This document shows, one piece after another, positions 18,208-26,430 of a stretch of DNA of 64,000 bases. Numbering within the stretch: the first letter of the stretch is position 1; every line of letters begins with the position of its first letter. The position numbers were made by a program, and so were the translations under genes. A model generated the notes under the pieces. It ran no database searches. It was not told the origin of the DNA and saw only the letters and a list, made by a program, of their open reading frames with translations. The stretch is from the NCBI RefSeq assembly GCF_900168295.1, contig NZ_FVZL01000001.1:455946-519945 (forward strand), in the 5' to 3' direction. Origin of the DNA: Arthrobacter sp. P2b (GTDB lineage: Bacteria; Actinomycetota; Actinomycetes; Actinomycetales; Micrococcaceae).

Positions 18208-19062
18208 GTGTTCGAACCAGCCCAGTTGCGTTCTTTCCTGGCCGTTGCCGAAACGCTCAGTTTCACGAAGGCCGCCGAGCGGCTGGGCCTGGCCCAGCCC
18301 ACCATCAGCCAGCACATCCGGAAGCTGGAGACGGCAGCCAAGCGCGTGCTGATCACCAGGGATACCCGTGACGTCCGGCTCACTGACAACGGGGATGCGA
18401 TGGCCGGTTTTGCCCGGAACATTCTGTCCGCGCATGACGCTGCGGCACGCTATTTTTCCGGTTCGGCCATGCGTGGGCGGCTCCGGTTCGGCACCGCGGA
18501 TGATCTTGCCATAACCGGGCTGCCCCGGATCCTGCGGGAGTTCCGGCAGATCTATCCCCAGATCAACCTGGAACTCACGGTGGGGCAAAGCGACCAGCTG
18601 TACCGCAAGCTGAATGCCGGCCAGCTGGATCTGGTGTTCGTGAAATGGGTGGCAGGCGCCAAGGACGGCACGGTGGTACAGCACGATTCCTTTTCCTGGG
18701 TGGGACTTGAACAGACCACGCTGGAACCGGGTCATCCAGTCCCGCTCATCGCCTACCCCTCCCCCAGCCTGAGCAGGAAACTTGCCATCGACGCCCTCGA
18801 AGCGCATGGCAGGACCTGGCGCATCACGTGCACCACCCGCCAGATCAGCGGGGTGCTGGCCGCCGTCCGCGCGGGAATCGGAGTGGCCGTCATGCCGTCG
18901 TCGCTGGTTCCCGAGGACCTGAAAATCATCACCCGCCGGTTCAACCTTCCGGCCGTCGGGGACGTGGACTTCACGCTGATCCGCAACCCGCTGGCCAACG
19001 CGGAGGTGATCGAAGCCCTGACGCAGTCGATCGTGGGCCGGACCATCAACCGCCAGGGCTAA
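18208..19062 (+). CDS. LysR-family transcriptional regulator
   Basis: 284 aa from a GTG with GAAGGAG 8 nt upstream. Residues 1-60 are a LysR winged helix-turn-helix (LRSFLAVAETLSFTKAAERL, then LAQPTISQHIRKLE). Residues about 88-280 are the type-2 periplasmic-binding-like effector domain (RGRLRFGTADDLAITGLPRIL). It is most likely a regulator of the divergent MFS exporter. The effector is unknown. Confidence 0.9.
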   Translation: MFEPAQLRSFLAVAETLSFTKAAERLGLAQPTISQHIRKLETAAKRVLITRDTRDVRLTDNGDAMAGFARNILSAHDAAARYFSGSAMRGRLRFGTADDLAITGLPRILREFRQIYPQINLELTVGQSDQLYRKLNAGQLDLVFVKWVAGAKDGTVVQHDSFSWVGLEQTTLEPGHPVPLIAYPSPSLSRKLAIDALEAHGRTWRITCTTRQISGVLAAVRAGIGVAVMPSSLVPEDLKIITRRFNLPAVGDVDFTLIRNPLANAEVIEALTQSIVGRTINRQG

Positions 19063-19098
19063 CAGGCGGCCTTAGCACACGAGACAACCCGTTCTCCA

Positions 19099-19128
19099 TT
19101 GATGTCGGAACGTTGCATAATCTATGCT
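19099..19128 (+). promoter_or_regulatory. Promoter of the small zinc-ribbon gene
   Basis: -35 TTGATG (19099-19104) and -10 TATGCT (19123-19128) with an 18-bp spacer. It places transcription start near 19135, downstream of the in-frame ATG at 19124, which supports the gene start at 19211. Confidence 0.5.
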
Positions 19129-19210
19129 GGTTTTCCAGGTCAAGCAGCTGGCCGGTTCAGCAACACGAGCGCGCCTGAATCACAGTGAACGCGCCCGGGA
19201 CAGGCAGCCA

Positions 19211-19525
19211 ATGACGACAGCCAGGAACACCCATTTCAGTGCGGCCCATGCACGTCCGCACACCACCGCGCGGCCTTCCACACGCCAATCCACCCTGGGC
19301 GCCGGAATAGCAACCACGGATTCCGGTTATGTGGGTAAGCCAACCTGCGACAAGTGCCGCACCGACGAGTTCATCTACCTCGAGTCCTACATCCCGCCCA
19401 CCTACCGCCGTGATGGGTCTGTGGCCACGCTCGGCGAAGTCGCCTATACCTGCACGCGTTGCGAGGATTTCTCAGCCCACAGCGTCCCGGTGACGTGGTC
19501 ACCTCCGGGGTGGTACCTGGGCTAA
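19211..19525 (+). CDS. Small hypothetical protein with a Cys4 zinc-ribbon-like motif
   Basis: 104 aa from the ATG at 19211; the upstream in-frame ATG at 19124 lies inside the predicted -10 box. The N-terminal 45 residues are Thr/Ser/Arg-rich and probably flexible. The C-terminal half has two Cys-x2-Cys pairs (CDKC and CTRC, about 30 residues apart) that could bind one zinc. I do not recognise the family. No operon partner is evident, and a strong terminator follows at 19574. Confidence 0.65.
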   Translation: MTTARNTHFSAAHARPHTTARPSTRQSTLGAGIATTDSGYVGKPTCDKCRTDEFIYLESYIPPTYRRDGSVATLGEVAYTCTRCEDFSAHSVPVTWSPPGWYLG

Positions 19526-19573
19526 TTTTCCCAAGGTCTCCTGCCGCGCAGCCGGCGCGGACACATGACATCA

Positions 19574-19618
19574 AGAAGGCCGGGCGGCCACCCCCTAAGG
19601 GTGGCCGCCCGGCCTTCT
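19574..19618. terminator. Strong bidirectional hairpin terminator
   Basis: A 20-bp perfect stem (19574-19593 with 19599-19618) around the loop CCTAA lies between the convergent zinc-ribbon gene and putA. The outer arms AGAAGG/CCTTCT give a short T-rich tail on both strands. Confidence 0.85.
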
Positions 19619-19633
19619 GCTTGCCCTAGGGCA

Positions 19634-22600
19634 TCATCCCCGGACCTGGATCAAAGCGTCCGAGAGGTGGTTCGGTGTGCCGAAGCGGTGGGCAGTGATG
19701 CTGACGGCCTGCTCGTGCAGGAACGGCAGGAGTTCAACGCGGCCTGCCTCGGTGACGGGGTGGGCGTAGACCGCAAGGTCAGGACGGCCGCCCGTTGCTT
19801 CGGCGAGTGCCGTGGCGTCGCCGCCGATAAGGCGGACGCGGGCACCGGACAGCCTGCCCGCCTTGGCGAGCCGGCCCGCGGAAGCCAGCCAGCCGGCGTC
19901 GGACTCCACCGTCACGTCGATATCCATCGCGGTGAGCACGGGGCGCAGCTGGGCGGGAAGCTCGACGGCGGTGGACACCGTCAGCTCCGAGCCCGCCAGA
20001 ACGCCGGCTGCTACGGTCCGGACAAGGTCCGCCAGCGGCGCACCTTCGGACAGGCGGATGGTCACCGGAAGGCTGCGGTAGCGGAAGATGTTGCGTTCCG
20101 CGCTCAAGCCGGACACGTCCTTGGCGGTGCCGAACTCCTCCGCCCAGGCCTCGGCGTCGGAGGCCAGGGCGCGCTGGACGGATTCCAGCTCAGCAGGCTC
20201 CAGGGCGGCGCCGGCGGCGTTGATGATCCGGCGGACACCGGGGTGGGTGACGGCAGCCGTTGCCGTGCTGCGCGAGGAGACCCAGTCACCCAGGCCGGAC
20301 AGGTAGTTGGGCCCGCCTGCCTTGGTGCCGGCGCCGACCGCCGACTTCTTCCAGCCGCCGAAGGGCTGCCGCTGCACGATGGCACCGGTGATGCCGCGGT
20401 TGACGTAGAGGTTGCCGGCCTGGATGGAGTCCAGCCAGATACCCAGCTCCTCCGGGTTCAGGGAGTGCAGGCCCGCAGTCAGGCCGTACTCGATCTGGTT
20501 CTGGATGGCGATGGCTTCCTCGAGGGTGTCGGCCGTCATCACGCCGAGCACCGGGCCGAAGAATTCGGTCAGGTGGAAGTAGGAACCGCGCTTGACGCCG
20601 TAGCGCACGCCCGGGCTCCAGAGCTTTCCGGTGTTGTCCAGCTTCTTGGGTTCAACGGCCCAGTTTTCGCCGTCGCCCAGGGTGGTGAGGGCGTTCAGGA
20701 GCTTGCCGTTGGCAGGCTCGATGATGGGCCCCATCTGGCTCGTGGGATCCTCCGGGTAGCCCACCTTCAGGGAGGTGACGGCGTCGATCAGCTGGTTGTG
20801 GAACCGCTTGGACTTGGCCACGGAGCCCACCAGGATCACCAGTGAGGCGGCGGAGCACTTCTGGCCGGCGTGGCCGAACGCGGAGTAGGCCACGTCCTTG
20901 GCTGCCAGGTCCAGGTCTGCACTGGGGGTGACGATGATGGCGTTCTTGCCACTGGTCTCGGCCAGCAGCGGCAGGTCCTGCCGGAAGGACCGGAACAGTT
21001 CGGCCGTTTCATAGCCGCCGGTAAGGATCACGCGGTCCACGGCCGGGTGCGAGATCAGCTGCTTGCCGAGTTCCCGTTCGCCGAGCTGGACCATGGTGAG
21101 GACGTCCTTTGGAACGCCTGCTTCCCAGAGGGCTTCGATCATTACGGCGCCGCTGCGGGCGGCCTGCTTGGCAGGCTTGATCACGACGGCGGAGCCGGCG
21201 GCGAGTGCCGCGAGGGTGGAGCCGGCCGGAATGGCGACCGGGAAGTTCCATGGCGGCGTCACTACGGTGAGCTTCGCGGGAACGAACGTGGCGCCGTCGA
21301 CCTTTTCCAGCTTGCGGGCCGACTCGGCGTAGTAGTGGGCAAAGTCCACTGCCTCGCTGACCTCGGGGTCACCCTGGTCGATGGTCTTGCCGGTCTCGCT
21401 GGCCATGACCTCGAGCAGGTCCGCCCGGCGGGCCTCCAGGACGTCGCCGGCACGGTGCAGGATCTCGGCCCGCTCGTCGCCGGAAAGCTGGCCCCAGGCC
21501 TTGCCCTTGTCCAGGGCGGTCTGGATGACGGTGTTGAGTGTGGCCTCGTCCTTGATGGATGCTGCCGCCACCGATGCGTTGCCGAGGGTGGAGGACGGGA
21601 CGCGCTCCAGGATGGCCCGGCCCCAGTTGCGGTTGGCCGGCAGGGACGGATCCGTGTCGGGGGTGTTGTCGAAGCCCCCGTGCGGCATCGGGGCCGGGGG
21701 CAGGCTGCGGTCCTGGCGGCGGTTCGGCAGGGGAACGCTGTTGTCCAGGGCCTCCAGCGAGGAGAGGAAGCGCTGCTTTTCACGTTCGAAGAGGGCTTCG
21801 TTTTCGCTGAGTTCGAACACGGCGGACATGAAGTTGTCCTGGCTGGCGCCCTCTTCGAGGCGGCGGATCAGGTAGGCGATGGCGACGTCGAACTCGGACG
21901 GGTGCACCACGGGTGTGTAGAGCAGCAGCGAGCCGACGTCCTTCTTGACCGCTTCAGCCTGGCCCTGGGCCATGCCCAGCAGCATTTCGAATTCGATGCC
22001 GGATTCCACGCCGCGCTGCTTGGCCAGGAGCCAGGCGAAGGCGATGTCGAACAGGTTGTGGCCGGCGACGCCGATCCGGATGTTCTTGATGCGCTCCGGG
22101 TGCAGGGAGTAGTTGATGACGCTCTTGTAGCTGGTGTCGGAGTCCTGCTTGGTGCCCCAGGTGGCCAGCGGCCAGTCGTGGAGGGAGGACTCCACCTGCT
22201 CCATGGGCAGGTTGGCGCCCTTGACCACGCGCACCTTGATGCCGGCACCCCCGTTGGCGCGGCGTTCGGCAGCCCAGTCCTGCAGGCGGATCATGGCGGA
22301 GAGTGCATCCGGGAGGTAAGCCTGGAGCACGATGCCGGCCTCGAGGTTCTTGAACTCCGGCTTGTCCAGGATCCGGGTGAAGACCGCGATGGTCATGTCC
22401 AGGTCCTTGTACTCCTCCATGTCCAGGTTGATGAACTTGGCCTTCCCGCCATCGCGGGCAAAGGAGGCGGCGCGCTGGAACAGCGGGGTGAGCTTCTCGA
22501 CGACGTGTTCCACTGCTTCGTCGAAGGCCCAGGCGGAGTGCGGTGCCACGGTGGAGGAGACCTTGATGGAGACGTAGTCGACGTCGGGGCGTGCCAGCAG

Positions 22601-23152
22601 GGTGTGCGTTCCTTCGAGCCGGCGGGAGGCTTCGTGCTCGCCAAGGACGGCCTCGCCCAGGAGGTTGACGTTGAGCTTGACGCCGTCCTTGCGGATCTTG
22701 GCGATGGCCGGGCCCAGCTTGGCGTCGGTGGCGTCCACGATCAGGTGGCCCACCATTTCGCGGAGGACCTTGCGGGCGACGGGGATGACAACCTGCGGCA
22801 GGACCGGTGCCATGGTGCCACCCAGCTGCACCGCGCTGCGCATGTACCAGGGCAGGAACGCGGGAACCTTGGGGGCCAGGGCGGCGAGGTTGCGGGCGGC
22901 GACGTTCAGGTCTTCGGGACGGACCACGCCGTCCACGAACCCGACCGTGAATTCCAGGCCGTTGGGGTCCTTCAGGACGCCGGCCAGCTGCTCGGCGGAG
23001 GCGTCGACGGGAACCTTCGCAGCCTCGGTCAGCCAGCGGCGGACCAGGGCGACGGCGTCATTGGCCAGTGCTTTGGCCTGGGGCACGTCGACATCGACGG
23101 TCTGCGGCGCGATGCCGGTTGCAACTGCCGGTTCCATTGCAATGTGGGTCAT
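19634..23152 (-). CDS. putA: Bifunctional proline dehydrogenase / L-glutamate gamma-semialdehyde dehydrogenase
   Basis: 1172 aa from the ATG at 23152; a TTG start at 23182 would add 10 residues. It oxidises proline to glutamate in two steps. Residues about 80-470 are the FAD-dependent proline dehydrogenase barrel (RVVKGANLPMEQVESSLHDW; FDIAFAWLLAKQRGVESG). Residues about 520-1000 are the NAD-dependent aldehyde dehydrogenase with LAETSGKNAI and the catalytic Cys at about residue 766 in GHAGQKCSAASL. A roughly 160-residue C-terminal domain follows. There is no N-terminal ribbon-helix-helix DNA-binding domain, so unlike E. coli PutA it cannot repress its own gene. A separate regulator is implied and a strong operator lies upstream. 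Confidence 0.96.
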   Translation of the reverse strand: MTHIAMEPAVATGIAPQTVDVDVPQAKALANDAVALVRRWLTEAAKVPVDASAEQLAGVLKDPNGLEFTVGFVDGVVRPEDLNVAARNLAALAPKVPAFLPWYMRSAVQLGGTMAPVLPQVVIPVARKVLREMVGHLIVDATDAKLGPAIAKIRKDGVKLNVNLLGEAVLGEHEASRRLEGTHTLLARPDVDYVSIKVSSTVAPHSAWAFDEAVEHVVEKLTPLFQRAASFARDGGKAKFINLDMEEYKDLDMTIAVFTRILDKPEFKNLEAGIVLQAYLPDALSAMIRLQDWAAERRANGGAGIKVRVVKGANLPMEQVESSLHDWPLATWGTKQDSDTSYKSVINYSLHPERIKNIRIGVAGHNLFDIAFAWLLAKQRGVESGIEFEMLLGMAQGQAEAVKKDVGSLLLYTPVVHPSEFDVAIAYLIRRLEEGASQDNFMSAVFELSENEALFEREKQRFLSSLEALDNSVPLPNRRQDRSLPPAPMPHGGFDNTPDTDPSLPANRNWGRAILERVPSSTLGNASVAAASIKDEATLNTVIQTALDKGKAWGQLSGDERAEILHRAGDVLEARRADLLEVMASETGKTIDQGDPEVSEAVDFAHYYAESARKLEKVDGATFVPAKLTVVTPPWNFPVAIPAGSTLAALAAGSAVVIKPAKQAARSGAVMIEALWEAGVPKDVLTMVQLGERELGKQLISHPAVDRVILTGGYETAELFRSFRQDLPLLAETSGKNAIIVTPSADLDLAAKDVAYSAFGHAGQKCSAASLVILVGSVAKSKRFHNQLIDAVTSLKVGYPEDPTSQMGPIIEPANGKLLNALTTLGDGENWAVEPKKLDNTGKLWSPGVRYGVKRGSYFHLTEFFGPVLGVMTADTLEEAIAIQNQIEYGLTAGLHSLNPEELGIWLDSIQAGNLYVNRGITGAIVQRQPFGGWKKSAVGAGTKAGGPNYLSGLGDWVSSRSTATAAVTHPGVRRIINAAGAALEPAELESVQRALASDAEAWAEEFGTAKDVSGLSAERNIFRYRSLPVTIRLSEGAPLADLVRTVAAGVLAGSELTVSTAVELPAQLRPVLTAMDIDVTVESDAGWLASAGRLAKAGRLSGARVRLIGGDATALAEATGGRPDLAVYAHPVTEAGRVELLPFLHEQAVSITAHRFGTPNHLSDALIQVRG

Positions 23153-23197
23153 GGCTTTTCTCGTTCTTTCCTGGGGATTCAAGGAGGTCTTAGAACC

Positions 23198-23261
23198 AGT
23201 ATGAGCTTGCTGTCACATAAGATAAAGCGATGTTTTCTAAGCAATACAGGTTAGAAAACAT
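23198..23261 (-). promoter_or_regulatory. putA promoter with upstream activator-type operator
   Basis: On the minus strand: -35 TTTATC (23226-23221), 17-bp spacer, -10 CATACT (23203-23198), predicted transcription start near 23191. Immediately upstream of the -35 is a perfect inverted repeat with 11-bp arms, ATGTTTTCTAA-N10-TTAGAAAACAT (23230-23261), centred near -54. A weak -35 with a site just upstream is the geometry of an activated promoter. The same arrangement recurs before the APC permease. Confidence 0.65.
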
Positions 23262-23328
23262 GAAGCTTTTGGAGCCTCTTGAAGGGCGTCCCCATCCGCC
23301 CGCAACACGCCTGATGCGCTCTATCCCT

Positions 23329-23375
23329 GTTCGTCTTTCGAACATTTGTACGTTCAATGAACTGCGCTGTACTCT
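23329..23375 (+). promoter_or_regulatory. AAHS transporter promoter with GTTC palindromes
   Basis: -35 TTGTAC (23346-23351), 18-bp spacer, -10 TACTCT (23370-23375). GTTCG-N5-CGAAC (23329-23343) lies just upstream of the -35, and the perfect palindrome GTTCAATGAAC (23352-23362) fills the spacer. Two related palindromes flanking the -35 suggest a dimer-binding regulator. Confidence 0.5.
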
Positions 23376-23467
23376 GACTGACCGTAAGCATGCCGCAGGT
23401 CACCTCACCGTGTGTCAGGGCTCTCAGCCGGCTGCGCTCCCATCTGTCCCTAATCAATGAGGATTCC

Positions 23468-24685
23468 ATGACAACTTCCCCCTCCACCTCCCCGTCACGG
23501 TGGCCCGTGTGGCTCTGCTGGCTGGCAATGGTCCTGGACGGTTTTGACCTCGTGGTGCTTGGCACCGTCATCCCCACCCTCATCAAGACGGGCGAACTGG
23601 GCTTCGACGCCGTAGGCGCAACGTTCGTCGCCACCATTTCTCTCGTGGGTGTGGGCCTGGGAGCACTCTTCATCGCCCCGCTCTCCGACCGCTTCGGGCG
23701 CCGCAACCTGCTGATTGCATGCGTACTCTGGTTCTCGATTTTCACCCTGGCGGTGGTGTGGGCACCGAACGTCGCCGTATTTGGTGCCTTCCGGCTTCTT
23801 GCAGGGGCCGGCCTCGGGGCCTGCCTTCCGGCTGCCCTTGCCTACATGAACGACTATGCCCCGGCAGGTTCCGCCGGCAAGTCCACCACCCGCACCATGA
23901 CGGGATACCACGTGGGCGCCGTGGCCACCGCCTTCCTTGCATTGATCGTTATTCCGGACTGGCGCACCATGTTCGTGGTGGGCGGCATCGCCGGCCTGGT
24001 CCTCCTCCCGTTCCTGTGGTTCAAACTTCCCGAGACCCTGCCCTCCGTCCGGACTGCAAGGACGGAGGAGCGGACCGGATTCCGGGATCTGGCCAAAAAG
24101 CCCTACCCCCTGGTCGCCGCGGCGATTGCTGCAGCCTCATTCATGGGCCTGCTGCTGGTCTATGGCCTGAATACCTGGCTTCCCCAGCTCATGGCCTCCG
24201 CCGGTTACCCCGTCAGCGCAGGGCTGTCCCTGCTCCTGGTCCTGAACCTTGGTGCCGTTGCCGGGCTCATCATCGCCGGCGTCCTGGCGGACAAGCACGG
24301 CACCAAACCCATCGTGCTGCTGTGGTTCGGCCTTTCGGCGGTGTGCCTCGCCCTCCTGAGCATCAAGGTGGACAACGCAATCCTGCTTAACGCCCTGGTC
24401 TTCGTCACGGGGGTGTTTGTCTTCAGTTCCCAGGTGCTCGTGTACGCCTGGGTCAGCCAGCTGTTCCCGGCCCGCCTTCGCGCAACGGCACTCGGATTCG
24501 CCGCAGGCGTGGGGCGTATCGGCGCCATCGCCGGACCTGCCGTGACAGGCGGGCTGGTTGCAGCAGGTATCGCCTACCCCTGGGGGTTCTACATCTTTGC
24601 TACGGCCGGCGCCCTCGCCGTGGTTGCGCTGCTGGCGGTTCCGCACTCCATGGCTGCCAGCCATGAGAACGCCGTCACCCAGTAG
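23468..24685 (+). CDS. MFS transporter, aromatic acid:H+ symporter (AAHS) family
   Basis: 405 aa from the ATG at 23468, with GAGG 7 nt upstream; an in-frame ATG at 23390 has no ribosome site. Twelve helices. The first helix has the AAHS signature LAMVLDGFDLVVLGTVIPTL, with the DGFD aspartate needed for proton coupling in PcaK/BenK. Loop 2-3 is APLSDRFGRRNLL. Substrates in the family are benzoate-type acids, but also other carboxylates. It is divergent from putA, and no aromatic-degradation genes are present in the window. Confidence 0.87.
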   Translation: MTTSPSTSPSRWPVWLCWLAMVLDGFDLVVLGTVIPTLIKTGELGFDAVGATFVATISLVGVGLGALFIAPLSDRFGRRNLLIACVLWFSIFTLAVVWAPNVAVFGAFRLLAGAGLGACLPAALAYMNDYAPAGSAGKSTTRTMTGYHVGAVATAFLALIVIPDWRTMFVVGGIAGLVLLPFLWFKLPETLPSVRTARTEERTGFRDLAKKPYPLVAAAIAAASFMGLLLVYGLNTWLPQLMASAGYPVSAGLSLLLVLNLGAVAGLIIAGVLADKHGTKPIVLLWFGLSAVCLALLSIKVDNAILLNALVFVTGVFVFSSQVLVYAWVSQLFPARLRATALGFAAGVGRIGAIAGPAVTGGLVAAGIAYPWGFYIFATAGALAVVALLAVPHSMAASHENAVTQ

Positions 24686-24708
24686 GCCTGCAGCCCGGAA
24701 ACCAAAAA

Positions 24709-24747
24709 AACCCTTTCCCACAGGACTGTGGGAAAGGGTTCTTTTAT
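24709..24747. terminator. Bidirectional intrinsic terminator
   Basis: Stem AACCCTTTCCCACAG / CTGTGGGAAAGGGTT (24709-24723 with 24726-24740), flanked by seven A residues on one side and CTTTTAT on the other. It serves both the AAHS gene (+) and the APC permease gene (-), which converge here. Confidence 0.9.
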
Positions 24748-24813
24748 TTCCGCCCAATGCGAGAGGGCGTCGCGTGAAAACTTGCGGAAGCTGAGAGAGC
24801 GTCCCGGGGCCGG

Positions 24814-26277
24814 TCAGCGGAGGGGGCGGTGCATCTCCACGATCTCCTCGTGCCGCGGGCTGGCGGGGTTCATCAGGGAGTTCTTCTTGCCGTAGAAGAA
24901 GTAGATCGCCAGGCCCACCACCAGCCACACCCCAAAGCGTGCCCAGGTTTCCCAGTGGAGCTGGAACATCAGGAAGGCCGATGCCAGGACGCCGAAGGCC
25001 GGAATGACAGGCATCAGCGGCAGGCGGAAGGTGCGCGGCGCGTCGGGCCTCTTGTAGCGGAACACGATCACGGAGAAACAGACCACAACGAACGCCGCCA
25101 GAATGCCGATGTTCGTCAGGTCAGCAACAGCCTTGATGGGGAAGACGCCCGCCAGCAGGGCCGAGGCGACGCCGGCGATCCAGGTGACGCGCTGCGGGGT
25201 GCCGTGGCGGTCGGTCTTGGCGAACCAGCCGGGCAGCAGGCCGTCGCGGCTCATGGAGAACCAGACGCGGGTGACGCCCAGGAGGAAGGTCAGCATCACG
25301 GTAAGGATGGACAGGACGGCGAACACGGAGATGATCGTGGCGATCACCGGCAGGCCCACACCCGTGAAGGCCGAGGCGAAACCGGCCGTGGGGTCGATGT
25401 CCTTGTAGTTCTGCATGCCGGTCAGCACCAGCGTGGCGGCTACATAAAGCAGCATGGCAATGATCAGCGACAGGATGATGGCCTTGGGCATGTGCTTCTT
25501 GCCGTCCTTAGCCTCTTCGGCGGCGGTGCTCATGGCGTCGTAGCCGAAGACGGCGAAGAAGACGGTGGCTGCGCCGGCCAGGACGGGGCCGAAGCCGCTG
25601 GGCATGAACGGGTTGTAGTTGTTGGTGTCGATGTAGAAGACGCCCAGTCCGATGATGAAAAGGATCAGGAGGACCTTGATGGCCACGGCCACGAGCTCGA
25701 ACCGGCCAAACGCCTTGGTACCGCGGGAAAGGATCCAGGTCACCAGGAGGCACACCACGATGGCTGGGATGTTCACGATGCCGCCCCGGCCCTCGTCGGC
25801 GGTGGAGGTCATCCAGAGGGGCATGTTGATGCCGATGCCGGAGAGGAAGGCGTCGAAGTAGCCGGAGATGCCGATGGCCACCACGGCCACGATGGCGATG
25901 TATTCCAGCAGGAGGTCCCAGCCGATGAACCAGCCGATAATTTCGCCCAGGGCCACGTAGCCGTAGGTGTAGGCGGAACCGGCGCGCGGGATCATTCCCG
26001 CGAACTCCGCGTAGGACAGTGCAGCTGCTGCGGACGCAAGCCCGGCAACAAGGAACGAGATCAGCACAGCCGGCCCCACTCCGGGTGCGCTTTCACTTCC
26101 GGCGGCCACCAGCCCCGCGAGGGAGAAGATGCCGACGCCGATGATGCCGCCTACGCCAATGGCGGTCAGCTGCCACAGCCCGAGTGACTTGAAGAGGCCA
26201 CTGTGTTTGTTCTCTTCCTCAATGTCGTCGATGGGCTTGCGCCGCATGACCGACTGGCTCATATCTCTAGTACTCAT
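24814..26277 (-). CDS. APC-family amino-acid permease (CAT/YhdG-like)
   Basis: 487 aa from the ATG at 26277, with AGGAG 7 nt upstream. About 12-13 helices; the first carries the APC signature TAIGVGGIIGVGIFSLAG (about residues 35-52). The C-terminus is short and polar. The sequence is closest to the cationic-amino-acid-transporter branch (GFGPVLAGAATVFFAVFGYDAMSTAAEEAKD), but this branch also takes other amino acids. The shared promoter element with putA suggests proline or a proline-yielding amino acid as a substrate; that is inference. Confidence 0.88.
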   Translation of the reverse strand: MSTRDMSQSVMRRKPIDDIEEENKHSGLFKSLGLWQLTAIGVGGIIGVGIFSLAGLVAAGSESAPGVGPAVLISFLVAGLASAAAALSYAEFAGMIPRAGSAYTYGYVALGEIIGWFIGWDLLLEYIAIVAVVAIGISGYFDAFLSGIGINMPLWMTSTADEGRGGIVNIPAIVVCLLVTWILSRGTKAFGRFELVAVAIKVLLILFIIGLGVFYIDTNNYNPFMPSGFGPVLAGAATVFFAVFGYDAMSTAAEEAKDGKKHMPKAIILSLIIAMLLYVAATLVLTGMQNYKDIDPTAGFASAFTGVGLPVIATIISVFAVLSILTVMLTFLLGVTRVWFSMSRDGLLPGWFAKTDRHGTPQRVTWIAGVASALLAGVFPIKAVADLTNIGILAAFVVVCFSVIVFRYKRPDAPRTFRLPLMPVIPAFGVLASAFLMFQLHWETWARFGVWLVVGLAIYFFYGKKNSLMNPASPRHEEIVEMHRPLR

Positions 26278-26354
26278 CAGGAACTCCTGCTTGGGGTGCG
26301 ACCCCGCCGCGGCACGCCGAAAATCGGCTGTGACGGGGGTAACTCGGTCCCAAC

Positions 26355-26418
26355 AGTATGCAAGCATGCTTGCATTAGATAAAGTGACTACTTCTAACCT
26401 ATATTCGTTAGTTTCGGT
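26355..26418. promoter_or_regulatory. Divergent permease/lysR promoter region with putA-type operator
   Basis: Minus strand: -35 TTTATC (26383-26378), 17-bp spacer, -10 CATACT (26360-26355), start near 26348. This is the same hexamers and spacing as putA. The inverted repeat here is partly kept: TTCTAA-N10-TTAG at 26392-26411. Plus strand: a near-consensus -10 TATATT (26400-26405) for lysR sits inside that operator, so a bound regulator would cover it, as in classical LysR autorepression. In addition a perfect 18-bp palindrome, ATGCAAGCATGCTTGCAT (26358-26375), fills the permease promoter spacer. Confidence 0.65.
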
Positions 26419-26430
26419 AAGGAATTCCTC

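Noticed and set aside
20870..23254. Open frame of 794 codons on the plus strand opposite putA
   Set aside because: It is the antisense shadow of a highly conserved 1172-aa enzyme in GC-rich DNA; its translation is rich in Gly, His, Gln and Val and has no recognisable domain.
23468..24685. Idea that the AAHS transporter belongs to an aromatic-acid degradation cluster
   Set aside because: No ring-cleavage, CoA-ligase or beta-ketoadipate genes occur in the window; its neighbours are amino-acid genes.
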